From Candidatus Parcubacteria bacterium (GTDB lineage Bacteria > Patescibacteriota > Patescibacteriia > Patescibacteriales > UBA12075): a stretch of 27,504 bases of DNA. A program made the translations under genes and the position numbers. The stretch covers positions 1-27,504 of the forward strand of contig JAGLJW010000061.1 of assembly GCA_023142215.1 (NCBI GenBank), written 5' to 3'. Within the stretch, counting starts at the first letter, position 1, and each line of letters opens with the position of its first letter. This document shows positions 21,203 to 27,504 of the stretch, piece after piece. The notes under the pieces were generated by a model. It was not told the origin of the DNA. It was given only the letters and a program-made list of their open reading frames with translations, and did no database searches.

Positions 21203-22960
21203 ATGAAATATATTTTTAAATTAACATTGTTAGTTTTTGTGCTAACATTATTTTATCCTTTTGCTAGCGTAAAAGCTGCTGGGGCTACTTTATTTTTGTC
21301 GCCATCTAGTGGTTCTTTTGAAATCGGTAAAACTTTTACAGTAAAAGCAATGGTTAATAGTGGCGGTGGAATAGGCATAAATGCTTCGGATGGCTCCATA
21401 AAATATGATACAGATTTACTTACTTTGCTAAGTATAACAAAAACAGGATCTGTATTCAATTTATGGACTAAAGAGCCGATTAGCTCTGGGGGGAGTATTT
21501 CATATGGAGGAGGATCACCAAGTGCTTATACAGGAACTGCAGGAGCAATTTTTAATATAAGTTTTAAGGCTAAAAAAATTGGAGAAGCTACAGTTTCTTT
21601 TACTTCTGGAAAAGCTATTCAGGCTGGGCCTCCATTTGCAGATCTTGTTTCTGGATTAGGGAGTGCTAAATTTTCTATTATTGAGTCAAAGAAAGAAGAA
21701 CCAAAGCCAAAAGTGAAACCGAAGAAAGAGGAAGAGAAGGAAGAGCCAAAAGCGACTGGTATATTACCACCATTACCAGATGTAGAATCAAAAACACATC
21801 CAGATGAAGATGTTTGGTATCAGGATAATGAGCCGGAATTTAATTGGAAAGTTTTAGCTGATTTAACAGGTGTAAGTTTTGGTATTACCGATGAAGCTGA
21901 TTCAAATCCTGGAGAAACTTCTGATGGTATTGTGGAAACATACATATTTGAAAAACAAGAAGATGGTGAACACTATTTTCATATTAAATATCAAAATAAA
22001 AATGGTTGGAGTAAAATTGCTCATAGAAAATTATTAATTGATTCAACTCCGCCAAATAGTTTTAAATTAAAAGTTGATAATGGTGGAGACGAAACAGAAC
22101 CAGCACCAAAGTTGAAATTCAAAGTTGAAGATGCATCTTCTGGTATAGATTATTATAATATTAAGATTGATAATAAAACAGAAAAAGTTGCTCCAAGCAG
22201 TGTTAAAGATGGTTATTATCAATTAGGTATTTTAGCTCCAGGTGATCATATAGCTCAAGTTATAGCTGTTGATAGAGCTTCCAACGTAGCATCTTCATCA
22301 ATTAATTTTATTGTTACTCCGCTCAAGAGTCCTATTATTACTAGTATTCCAGAACAGATTAACAAAAAAGAAGAACTAGTAATTCAAGGCAAGTCATTTT
22401 ATCCTCAAGTAACTATCAAAATATCAATTACTGGCAGTGACGGAGAACCAAAAGAATATTCTACAAAAACTGATGATGAGGGAAATTGGTCATATTTTCA
22501 TAAAGGAATTTTAGAAAAGGGAAGTTATGAAATTACAGCGAGGGTTGTAGATAATAGAGGTGCACAAAGTTATGATAGTGCCAGTAAAATTTTAATTGTA
22601 GTTTCTCCGTCAATTATTGATTCTTATGGATTTTTGATAATATTGTTGCTTTTAATAATAATTGCTGGATTAATTGCTTATATTTTATATTTAAAGAAAT
22701 CTTTCAGAATAGAAAAGCTTAGAATCAAAAGTGAAACCGAGGAGGTAAAAATGAAATTAAGAAAAATATTTTCAGCACTTAGAGAGGAAGTTGACGAGTT
22801 AATTCAATTAGCCGACAGAAAGCCAGGTTTGTCAGAATCTGAAAGAAAAGTAAAAGAAAAATTACAAGAATCTTTAGATATTTCGGAAGAATTTATTAGT
22901 AAAGAGATTGAAGATGTTGAAAAAGAGATCAATATTAAAGATAAGAAAAAAAGAAAATAA
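21203..22960 (+). CDS. Membrane-anchored protein with N-terminal cohesin-like domain
   Basis: The 585-aa product has a signal peptide (about 1-25, ASVKAAG). A cohesin-like beta domain (about 26-163) follows: ATLFLSPSSGSFEIGKTFTV, then YDTDLLTLLSI, then ISYGGGSPS, then GAIFNISFKAKKIGEATVSF. A Lys/Glu/Pro linker (about 166-188) precedes three Ig-like domains up to about residue 470. One membrane helix (about 476-499, GFLIILLLLIIIAGLIAYILYL) is followed by a charged cytoplasmic coiled coil (500-585) ending KKKRK. So the cohesin is displayed outside and anchored by the C-terminal helix. Only 13 nt separate it from hsp20. Family calls are by pattern; a profile search would settle them. Confidence 0.78.
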   Translation: MKYIFKLTLLVFVLTLFYPFASVKAAGATLFLSPSSGSFEIGKTFTVKAMVNSGGGIGINASDGSIKYDTDLLTLLSITKTGSVFNLWTKEPISSGGSISYGGGSPSAYTGTAGAIFNISFKAKKIGEATVSFTSGKAIQAGPPFADLVSGLGSAKFSIIESKKEEPKPKVKPKKEEEKEEPKATGILPPLPDVESKTHPDEDVWYQDNEPEFNWKVLADLTGVSFGITDEADSNPGETSDGIVETYIFEKQEDGEHYFHIKYQNKNGWSKIAHRKLLIDSTPPNSFKLKVDNGGDETEPAPKLKFKVEDASSGIDYYNIKIDNKTEKVAPSSVKDGYYQLGILAPGDHIAQVIAVDRASNVASSSINFIVTPLKSPIITSIPEQINKKEELVIQGKSFYPQVTIKISITGSDGEPKEYSTKTDDEGNWSYFHKGILEKGSYEITARVVDNRGAQSYDSASKILIVVSPSIIDSYGFLIILLLLIIIAGLIAYILYLKKSFRIEKLRIKSETEEVKMKLRKIFSALREEVDELIQLADRKPGLSESERKVKEKLQESLDISEEFISKEIEDVEKEINIKDKKKRK

Positions 22961-22978
22961 TTTTAAAATTATATTAAA

Positions 22979-23012
22979 AACCACACATTTTATTAATTGT
23001 GTGGTTTTTTAT
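22979..23012 (+). terminator. Terminator of the cohesin-protein gene
   Basis: AACCACACA (22979-22987) pairs with TGTGTGGTT (22998-23006), followed by a run of T. It converges with the 3' end of the minus-strand hairpin RNA at about 23028. Confidence 0.9.
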
Positions 23013-23027
23013 TACTATAAAATTTTT

Positions 23028-23198
23028 TAAAAAAGAAAAAAGGATTGAGTGTTTGTGTTGGTTGAAGTTTTGTTTGGGTTTGTGTATAGAGTTTTTTGTT
23101 GGTGAGTATGGTTTTAATTCTCTAATTAAGAAGCAAAACTATACTCATCAGCTCTAAACTCTATTCCCGTAAAAACTTTAACTAACTCTCAATCCTTA
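23028..23198 (-). ncRNA. Probable ~170-nt hairpin RNA (6S-like shape, no family assigned)
   Basis: On the minus strand the RNA would fold into one long interrupted hairpin. AAGGATTGAG pairs with CTCAATCCTT at the base. Then come a 14-pair helix (TTAGTTAAAGTTTT region, two G-U), a 9-bp helix ATAGAGTTT/AACTCTAT-type, an 8-pair ATGAGTAT/ATACTCAC helix, and a closing TTAATT/AATTAA hairpin. The internal loops are asymmetric. The 3' side has almost no G and ends in TTTTTTCTTTTTT. A near-consensus promoter lies immediately upstream at 23204-23231. No ORF fits. 6S RNA has this general shape, but no conserved sequence identifies it. Alternatives are a MITE with long arms or another regulatory RNA. Confidence 0.6.
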
Positions 23199-23203
23199 TT
23201 AAT

Positions 23204-23231
23204 ATAATAGCATACACAAATAATATGTCAA
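23204..23231 (-). promoter_or_regulatory. Promoter of the hairpin RNA
   Basis: On the minus strand: TTGACA, a 16-nt spacer and TATTAT with an extended -10 TGC. The expected start is near 23198, right at the base of the long hairpin. Confidence 0.7.
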
Positions 23232-23359
23232 ATGACTAATATTAGTTAAAAGTTTGTTGAATAGTTGAAAAACATTATAAAATAAAAAAGTTATCCACAA
23301 ATAAAATTCTGTCAAAACGCTAATTGTGCATTCAAATCTATTGACTATAAAAAGTTATA

Positions 23360-23475
23360 GAGCCATTGTTATTCTAAATGACCTGTTTAGCTGGCGGGGG
23401 AGCAAAGAATCCCGTTAATCAAAGGAAGTCACTTATTTTACGAGATCCTTTAATTATTGCCCAGGATGACTTTTA
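23360..23475. repeat. Decayed intergenic repeats
   Basis: Pieces of two repeat families are visible: TTTAGCTGGCGGGGGAGC (near 23387-23404) resembles the GCTAGCTGGCGG palindrome, and CGAGATCC...CCCAGGATGAC (about 23439-23470) is a minus-strand copy of the TCATCCTGAGC...GGATCTC element. Nothing else is recognisable between the RNA promoter and the rpmF promoter. Confidence 0.45.
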
Positions 23476-23516
23476 TGATTAGTGAGCAGTTACAATATGA
23501 GTGATTAAGACAAATA

Positions 23517-23544
23517 TTGACAAAATATTTAAATATGTTATAAA
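23517..23544 (+). promoter_or_regulatory. Promoter of rpmF (and probably nusB)
   Basis: TTGACA, a 16-nt spacer and TATAAA with an extended -10 TGT. It leaves a leader of about 110 nt, which contains a terminator-like hairpin. Confidence 0.75.
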
Positions 23545-23569
23545 TAGATAGTAAACATGAAAAATTGAT

Positions 23570-23594
23570 ATCTATTGATAAATAGATTTTTTTG
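23570..23594 (+). terminator. Terminator-like hairpin in the rpmF leader
   Basis: ATCTATT (23570-23576), loop GATA, AATAGAT (23581-23587), then six or more T. It sits between the promoter and the L32 start codon, so it could act as an attenuator. Confidence 0.5.
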
Positions 23595-23663
23595 ATTTAT
23601 AATAAGATTATTAAGTAAATAAAATCTTTTTGCAGTTTGCATTTTGATTTTTAAATTTTAAAT

Positions 23664-23870
23664 ATGTCAGTACCAAAAAAGAAAAGAACACCTGCTTCAG
23701 CTGGGAGAAGAAGATCTCATCATGCTTTAAAATCGACTGTTTTAGTTAATTGTGAAAAATGTGGAGCACAAATTGTTCCTCATCAAGTTTGTAGTACTTG
23801 CGGAACATATAAGGGTCGTGAAGTTGTAAACATGGAAGCTAAAACAGATACAAAAAAAGAAATTAAATAA
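23664..23870 (+). CDS. rpmF: 50S ribosomal protein L32 (bL32)
   Basis: The 68-aa product begins with the L32 signature MSVPKKKRTPASAGRRRSHHA. It has a zinc-ribbon with C30, C33, C43 and C46 (CEKC ... CSTC), so it is the cysteine-containing, zinc-binding form. It ends in a short Lys-rich tail. It is a structural protein of the large subunit near the peptidyl-transferase exit region. The gene precedes nusB and rnc, a plausible ribosome-biogenesis group. There is no Shine-Dalgarno. The leader carries a terminator-like hairpin that might control it. Confidence 0.97.
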   Translation: MSVPKKKRTPASAGRRRSHHALKSTVLVNCEKCGAQIVPHQVCSTCGTYKGREVVNMEAKTDTKKEIK

Positions 23871-23948
23871 TTTATTTTATCAAATCGTTTAGTTTTTTAA
23901 TGTATTACAGATTTTAACAATCTAATAAGCTAAAAAGCTAATAAAAAA

Positions 23949-24362
23949 ATGTCTAATCGCCATTTAGCTCGCACTATTGCAATGCAATCCCTTTTTCTTT
24001 GGGATTTTAAAGGAAAAAACAATAAAAATCTTGATGAAAATATTAAAGGTATCTTTTCTAATTTTGCTCCTAGGTTTAATGATCAAGGATTTGTTTGTAA
24101 TTTAATACAAGGTGTAATTGATAATTTAGAAGAAATCGATTCTTATATTATTAAATATGCTACTGAATGGCCACTTGAGCAAATAACAATAGTAGATAGA
24201 AATATTTTGCGAATTGGTGTTTATGAAATGATTTTTAATGATGATATTCCAGAAAAAGTAGCAATCAATGAGGCTATTGAAATTGCAAAAACTTTTGGTT
24301 CGGAAGCATCTGGTAAATTTGTAAATGGGGTATTAGGGGCTATTTATAAAGACTTACAATAA
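23949..24362 (+). CDS. nusB: Transcription antitermination factor NusB
   Basis: The 137-aa all-helical product matches NusB over its full length. It opens MSNRHLARTIAMQSLFLWDF (family: RxxAxQxLYxxD), has EWPLEQITIVDRNILRIGVYEM (family: W.ldri...dr.iLrla.yEl), and closes with PEKVAINEAIEIAKTFGSEA, then SGKFVNGVLGAI. NusB with S10 (NusE) binds boxA RNA and aids antitermination and maturation of rRNA. The start is fixed by the family N-terminus. It follows rpmF by 78 nt without an evident terminator, so the two may share a promoter. Confidence 0.96.
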   Translation: MSNRHLARTIAMQSLFLWDFKGKNNKNLDENIKGIFSNFAPRFNDQGFVCNLIQGVIDNLEEIDSYIIKYATEWPLEQITIVDRNILRIGVYEMIFNDDIPEKVAINEAIEIAKTFGSEASGKFVNGVLGAIYKDLQ

Positions 24363-24499
24363 GGGACTGTTGCCAAATAAATATTAATTTTATTTGTATA
24401 TTTTACATTTATTTTCGCTAATTTAGTAATTTAGTAAACCGTGAAGAATGAGTAGAAAAAATTCTGTTTATTGTTGACTGTTTACTTCTTAATAGAGAT

Positions 24500-25192
24500 A
24501 TGAAAAACTTTTCAGAACTTGAAAAGGTTATTGGTTTTAAATTTAAAAATGCTGATTTACTTCATCAGGCAAATGTTCATAGGTCTTATTTAAATGAACA
24601 TCCTGAATTTGAATTAGGACACAACGAAAGACTTGAATTTTTAGGAGATGCTGTGCTTGAAATTGTTGTGACAGAATTTTTATTTAAAAATTATCCTGAT
24701 ACTCCAGAAGGAGAATTAACAAATTGGAGAGCAAGTTTAGTTAATACTAAAATGCTTTCAATTGTTGCACAAGAATTAAAGCTAGATGATTTTATACATC
24801 TTTCCAAAGGTGAAGCTAAAGATAAAAATTCAAAAGCAAGAAGTTATATTTTAGCTAATGCAGTTGAGGCGATTATCGGGGCTATTTATCTAGATAAGGG
24901 AATTAAGGAAGCTACAAAATTTATTAATAAGAGGATGATTTTGAAATTAGATGATATTTTGGATCAAAAATTATATTGGGATCCAAAATCAAAGTTTCAG
25001 GAAATGGCTCAAGAAAAATATAAAATAACCCCTCATTACAAGGTGATTAAAGAAGATGGTCCAGATCATGATAAAGAATTTGAAATTGGATTATATCTTG
25101 GAGATGAACTGATTGTTAAAGGAATTGGGAAATCAAAACAAGAAGCACAAATTAACGCAGCTGATAATGGTAATAAAAAGAAAGGCTGGTAA
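24500..25192 (+). CDS. rnc: Ribonuclease III
   Basis: The 230-aa product has the RNase III signature NERLEFLGDAVLE (residues 42-54), with E43, E46 and D50 as expected acidic residues. A second catalytic stretch LANAVEAIIGAIYLD (118-132) keeps E123. The usual Asp of this motif is Asn (N120), a change also common in other bacterial RNase III proteins. A double-stranded RNA binding domain occupies about 161-226 (SKFQEMAQEKY ... GKSKQEAQINAA). It cleaves dsRNA in rRNA and mRNA processing. The 137-nt gap before it holds only AT-rich sequence with a weak AGTAAAC/GTTTACT inverted repeat. A strong hairpin lies directly after its stop. Confidence 0.97.
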   Translation: MKNFSELEKVIGFKFKNADLLHQANVHRSYLNEHPEFELGHNERLEFLGDAVLEIVVTEFLFKNYPDTPEGELTNWRASLVNTKMLSIVAQELKLDDFIHLSKGEAKDKNSKARSYILANAVEAIIGAIYLDKGIKEATKFINKRMILKLDDILDQKLYWDPKSKFQEMAQEKYKITPHYKVIKEDGPDHDKEFEIGLYLGDELIVKGIGKSKQEAQINAADNGNKKKGW

Positions 25193-25193
25193 T

Positions 25194-25231
25194 GGGTTTG
25201 TTGCCAAAACTGTAGTTTAGCGACAAGACCC
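25194..25231 (+). other. Long hairpin between rnc and the DUF457-like gene
   Basis: GGGTTTGTTGC pairs with GCGACAAGACCC (one bulge, two G-U), enclosing AAACT/AGTTT. There is no T-run, so it is not a normal terminator. It begins 2 nt after the rnc stop codon and could be an RNase III processing site or an mRNA stabiliser. Confidence 0.55.
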
Positions 25232-25241
25232 GTAATAATTT

Positions 25242-25712
25242 ATGGATATTTTATCTCATGCTTTGTGGACAAATTTAGTTTTTAAAGAATTGCCAATTCA
25301 ACAACGGAGTTTAGCCATTCTTTTTGGTGTTGCTCCAGATTTGATTAGTTTTATAGCAATACTGGGAAAAGGTTTTATTCGAAAAGTAATGTATTATACT
25401 GATCCACCGCTATCAGTTTTTCCAAAATTTGTTTTTAAATTATACAACTTTACACATAGTTTAGTTATATTTATTGGAATTTTTTTCTTACTAAAATTAT
25501 TTCAATTAGAATTTTTAGCTTTGGTATTTACTGGTTGGGGCTTACATATTATGTTGGATATTTTTACACACAATGCAAAATTTTTTCCAACACCGATTCT
25601 ATGGCCTTTTTCTAAATTCCATTTTTCAGGAATAGCCTGGTCTAATAAATGGTTCATGCTTTTCAATTATTCCATTCTGATGTTTCTGTATTTTGTATTT
25701 TATTTTAATTGA
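25242..25712 (+). CDS. DUF457/YdjM-type membrane-bound metal-dependent hydrolase-like protein
   Basis: The 156-aa product is hydrophobic with about three to four membrane helices. The N-terminal MDILSHALW, then GVAPDLISF, THSLVIF and WGLHIMLDIFTHNAKF give the D/H pattern of DUF457-type proteins (membrane-bound predicted metal-dependent hydrolases). The conserved His and Asp residues H6, D33, H92 and the HxxxDxxTH segment would be the metal site. The substrate is unknown. It sits 49 nt after rnc and 70 nt before the MBL-fold gene; co-transcription with rnc is possible but not shown. It stops at TGA, supporting the standard code. Confidence 0.75.
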   Translation: MDILSHALWTNLVFKELPIQQRSLAILFGVAPDLISFIAILGKGFIRKVMYYTDPPLSVFPKFVFKLYNFTHSLVIFIGIFFLLKLFQLEFLALVFTGWGLHIMLDIFTHNAKFFPTPILWPFSKFHFSGIAWSNKWFMLFNYSILMFLYFVFYFN

Positions 25713-25782
25713 TATGCTCAGATTGACTAATTTTAATATTTTTTATATATTTAAGTTAATTTAATAATTTAATTTTATACTT

Positions 25783-26433
25783 ATGATAATTTCATGGCTT
25801 GGACAATCTTGTTTTAAAATTCAAAGTAAAGTTGGTATTGATAATATCACAATTGCTATAGATCCCTTTACTAAAAAATATGGGCTAAAAGTTCCAAATT
25901 TTGATGCTGATATTTGTGCTATAAGCCATACTCAGCATGATGACCATAATAATGTTGAAGCTATAAAAGGATCTCCATTTGTAATAAATGCACCAGGTGA
26001 ATATGATGTAAAAGGAGTTTTTGTTAACGGAATAGCTTCATTTCATGATGATAAAAATGGTGAAGAATTTGGTGAAAATACTATTTTTAGAATTGAAGTG
26101 GAGGGAATTACAATTACTCATTTAGGTGATCTTGGTCATCTTTTACATAGTAAAGAATTGGAAATTCTATCAGGCACTGATATCTTATTGGTTCCAGTTG
26201 GTGGAAAATACACCCTAGATGCAAAAAATGCAGTAAAGGTAATAAACCAAATTGAACCAAGAATGATTATTCCAATGCATTATAAAATTGATGGTTTAAA
26301 GATTGATGATATTAGTGGGGTTGATAAATTTGTTAGAGAAATTGGATTAAAACCAACCGAAGAATTAAAATTAAAGATTACAAAAAAAGATTTACCTCAA
26401 GATGATATGGAATTGGTAATTTTACAAGTTTAG
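25783..26433 (+). CDS. MBL-fold metallo-hydrolase, UlaG-like
   Basis: The 216-aa product has the metallo-beta-lactamase fold landmarks of the UlaG-like Zn-dependent hydrolases: an opening WLGQSCFKI, IAIDPF (D27), SHTQHDDHNNV (residues 48-58), INAPGEYDVKGV, HLGDLGH and the late IPMHYKIDG. The central motif is usually HxHxDH. Here the aligned positions are T50, H52, D54 and H55, with H49 next to the expected first ligand. So either the first histidine is lost or the loop is shifted by one. The substrate is unknown; a cytoplasmic phosphodiesterase or lactonase role is typical of the family. A bidirectional terminator follows. Confidence 0.85.
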   Translation: MIISWLGQSCFKIQSKVGIDNITIAIDPFTKKYGLKVPNFDADICAISHTQHDDHNNVEAIKGSPFVINAPGEYDVKGVFVNGIASFHDDKNGEEFGENTIFRIEVEGITITHLGDLGHLLHSKELEILSGTDILLVPVGGKYTLDAKNAVKVINQIEPRMIIPMHYKIDGLKIDDISGVDKFVREIGLKPTEELKLKITKKDLPQDDMELVILQV

Positions 26434-26442
26434 TTTTTAAAT

Positions 26443-26476
26443 AAAAAAAATACTTTAAAAAATAAAGTATTTTTTT
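26443..26476. terminator. Bidirectional terminator
   Basis: AAAAAAAATACTTT pairs with AAAGTATTTTTTT across a 7-nt loop. It ends the MBL gene on the plus strand. Read on the minus strand it also has a U-run and would end the microprotein gene at 26475. Confidence 0.8.
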
Positions 26477-26552
26477 ATTGTAATTTTCCGCTAATAATTA
26501 TAATAACAACTACTGATATAAAAATAATAGTTCCAATGACAAAAAGATTCAT
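26475..26552 (-). CDS. 25-aa single-helix membrane microprotein
   Basis: On the minus strand an ATG at 26552 gives a 25-residue product: MNLFVIGTIIFISVVVIIII then SGKLQ. It is one hydrophobic helix with a short polar tail. An extended -10 promoter (TGTTATAAT) lies about 30 nt upstream and a terminator follows immediately, so this is a complete transcription unit. No partner is visible; stand-alone single-helix peptides can be regulators of membrane proteins or type I toxins. Conservation in relatives would decide whether it is expressed. Confidence 0.5.
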   Translation of the reverse strand: MNLFVIGTIIFISVVVIIIISGKLQ

Positions 26553-26572
26553 AATATTTATTTTAGCTGATT

Positions 26573-26665
26573 AACTACTTTAATTATAACAGATAATAAA
26601 AAAAACGAAAATACCTTTACTTTAATGGAAATATCTGATAATGTTTAATTAGTATTAAAGTAGTT
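26573..26665. repeat. 12-bp inverted repeat spanning the microprotein promoter
   Basis: AACTACTTTAAT (26573-26584) and ATTAAAGTAGTT (26654-26665) are perfect inverted copies, 69 nt apart. Between them ACAGATAAT and TCTGATAAT are further related pieces. It might be a regulator site pair or the ends of a small element. The rest of the gap 26434-26751 holds nothing else I can identify. Confidence 0.5.
26583..26591 (-). promoter_or_regulatory. Extended -10 promoter of the microprotein
   Basis: On the minus strand TGT-TATAAT. The -35 region is poor (T-rich, no TTGACA), which the extended -10 may compensate for. Confidence 0.45.
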
Positions 26666-26751
26666 TATATTAAAAGATTGAAGATTCGGGACAAATTAGT
26701 GTTTGGTAATAACCTCTAAAAGTGTGTTTATTAACAGCTTTTTGTTGTTTT

Positions 26752-27252
26752 ATGTCAAAAAATAAAAATATTAACCATAAAAACAAAGAAGAAAGGGATA
26801 AAAAATTTTTTATGTTTTTCGGTGTTATATTTTTTATGTTATTAACAACATTAATTTGGTTTTCCAGTGCAAAAAAAGCATTTTTTAAGGCAAATAAAGT
26901 AGATAATAATTCAATAACCAGAAGATTCAGTGACGTTGTCGCAGAGATTAATGAAAGTATAGAAAACATAAAATTTGAGTATGAAAGCTTTCAAAGTAAA
27001 GAACCAGTAGTTATTTCAGATAATATTTTAAGTAATGATGAAAATAAACAAAAAATAGTCAATAACTTGAAACAAGATATTTTAGATAAGTTTAATAATT
27101 CAACATCAACTTTAGTTTTAGCTTCAAGCTCAGATTTGTCTTTAGCCTCAACTTCTGATGAATGTATAGCAAGTTCTACTTTGAACAATAATGAATTTGA
27201 AACAGAATTTATTTCAAGTTCAACAGAGACGGTCAAATTAATAAGTGATTAA
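26752..27252 (+). CDS. Hypothetical single-pass membrane protein
   Basis: ATG 26752 is preferred to 26722 because it gives a normal hydrophilic basic N-terminus (MSKNKNINHKNKEERDKK) before one membrane helix (about 19-40, FFMFFGVIFFMLLTTLIWFS). The outer part has a helical segment (about 55-110) and ends in a Ser/Thr/Ala-rich region with LASSSDLSLAST and IASST. These resemble the ASS-rich stretches of the giant and type-3-repeat proteins. It lies 8 nt before gyrA, so it is probably co-transcribed with it, a position where CPR genomes often have a small membrane protein. No family is recognised. Confidence 0.7.
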   Translation: MSKNKNINHKNKEERDKKFFMFFGVIFFMLLTTLIWFSSAKKAFFKANKVDNNSITRRFSDVVAEINESIENIKFEYESFQSKEPVVISDNILSNDENKQKIVNNLKQDILDKFNNSTSTLVLASSSDLSLASTSDECIASSTLNNNEFETEFISSSTETVKLISD

Positions 27253-27260
27253 TAAATAAT

Positions 27261-27504
27261 ATGGTATCAGATAAAAAAAATACAAAAAATATTTCAGAAA
27301 ATTCTGAACAAAACAATAAAAATGGAAAAGTTACAGAACCCGTTCACTTGATTGTTAAAGAAAAACAAAAAACTGAATATGGAATGATTGAACCACTTCC
27401 GATTAGTCAGGAAATGAGAAAATCTTATTTGGATTATGCCATGAGTGTTATTGTATCCCGTGCTTTGCCAGATGCTAGAGACGGTCTTAAGCCCGTGCAT
27501 AGAA
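27261..27504 (+). CDS. gyrA: DNA gyrase subunit A, N-terminal part (cut by window end)
   Basis: The open frame runs to the window edge. After a polar leader of about 44 residues it reads YGMIEPLPISQEMRKSYLDY and then AMSVIVSRALPDARDGLKPV, the diagnostic start of GyrA/ParC. GyrA carries the DNA-breaking tyrosine and forms gyrase with GyrB. The catalytic Tyr lies beyond the window. The leader is longer than in E. coli GyrA, as often seen in CPR. ParC cannot be fully excluded, but GyrA is the usual single copy in these genomes. No Shine-Dalgarno is present. Confidence 0.95.
   Translation, partial: MVSDKKNTKNISENSEQNNKNGKVTEPVHLIVKEKQKTEYGMIEPLPISQEMRKSYLDYAMSVIVSRALPDARDGLKPVHR

Noticed and set aside
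1..27504. CRISPR array
   Set aside because: No set of regularly spaced identical direct repeats with unique spacers exists; all repeats seen are palindromic intergenic elements or tRNA copies.
1..27504. Recoded UGA (code 25, as in Gracilibacteria)
   Set aside because: The genes at 12799 and 25242 end at TGA at sensible places, and conserved genes (rnc, nusB, rpmF) read normally without internal TGA.

Overview
The window is a strongly AT-rich bacterial chromosome segment using the standard code: TGA ends the genes at 13386 and 25712. Several traits point to the Patescibacteria (Candidate Phyla Radiation, CPR), probably a Parcubacteria-like lineage. These are the rpmF-nusB-rnc order, a DHH-family protein that has lost catalytic residues, a VirB2/TrbC-like pilin gene, many large secreted low-complexity proteins, single-domain GIY-YIG and DUF6922/AbiEii-type genes, and mostly Shine-Dalgarno-free starts. 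The lineage is inferred from gene content; no marker tree was made.

Layout. 1-1665: the tail of an unknown gene, a PIG-L/LmbE-type deacetylase, an orphan 134-aa protein and a DUF6922-like small protein whose AbiEii-like partner survives only as a fragment. 1719-2364 (minus): a rearranged tRNA-Ile(UAU) array. One copy is intact, one carries a 32-nt GC-rich palindrome in its D-loop, and one carries the palindrome but is cut off at the anticodon stem, next to a GIY-YIG ORF. 2450-3595 (minus): the degenerate DHH protein, with a promoter divergent from that of the next gene. 3936-10607: a 2223-aa membrane-anchored surface protein. 10591-11862: a small overlapping ORF, a TrmH/SpoU rRNA methyltransferase and a possible gene remnant. 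12065-14709: a three-gene operon of unknown function with a near-consensus promoter and strong Shine-Dalgarno sites, bracketed by two related terminator repeats. 14756-22960: a cell-surface region with a pilin-like protein, a thrombospondin-type-3 Ca-binding protein, a single-pass protein, an M16 peptidase, a secreted protein ending in a dockerin, an Hsp20 and a membrane-anchored protein starting with a cohesin-like domain. 22961-23663: a convergent terminator, a probable ~170-nt hairpin RNA on the minus strand and a decayed repeat. 23517-26433: rpmF, nusB, rnc, a DUF457-like membrane protein and an MBL-fold hydrolase. 26434-27504: a 25-aa minus-strand membrane microprotein, a single-pass protein and the start of gyrA.

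How the genes fit together. The surface region encodes export and envelope parts, including both halves of a possible cohesin-dockerin pair: a secreted dockerin protein and a cohesin protein held in the membrane by a C-terminal helix. Short palindromic repeats are spread between genes, and three copies lie in frame inside the giant surface gene. The rpmF-nusB-rnc block and gyrA are housekeeping. The operon at 12243-14656 and the tRNA/toxin-antitoxin/GIY-YIG region look like accessory DNA and are the least explained parts of the window.
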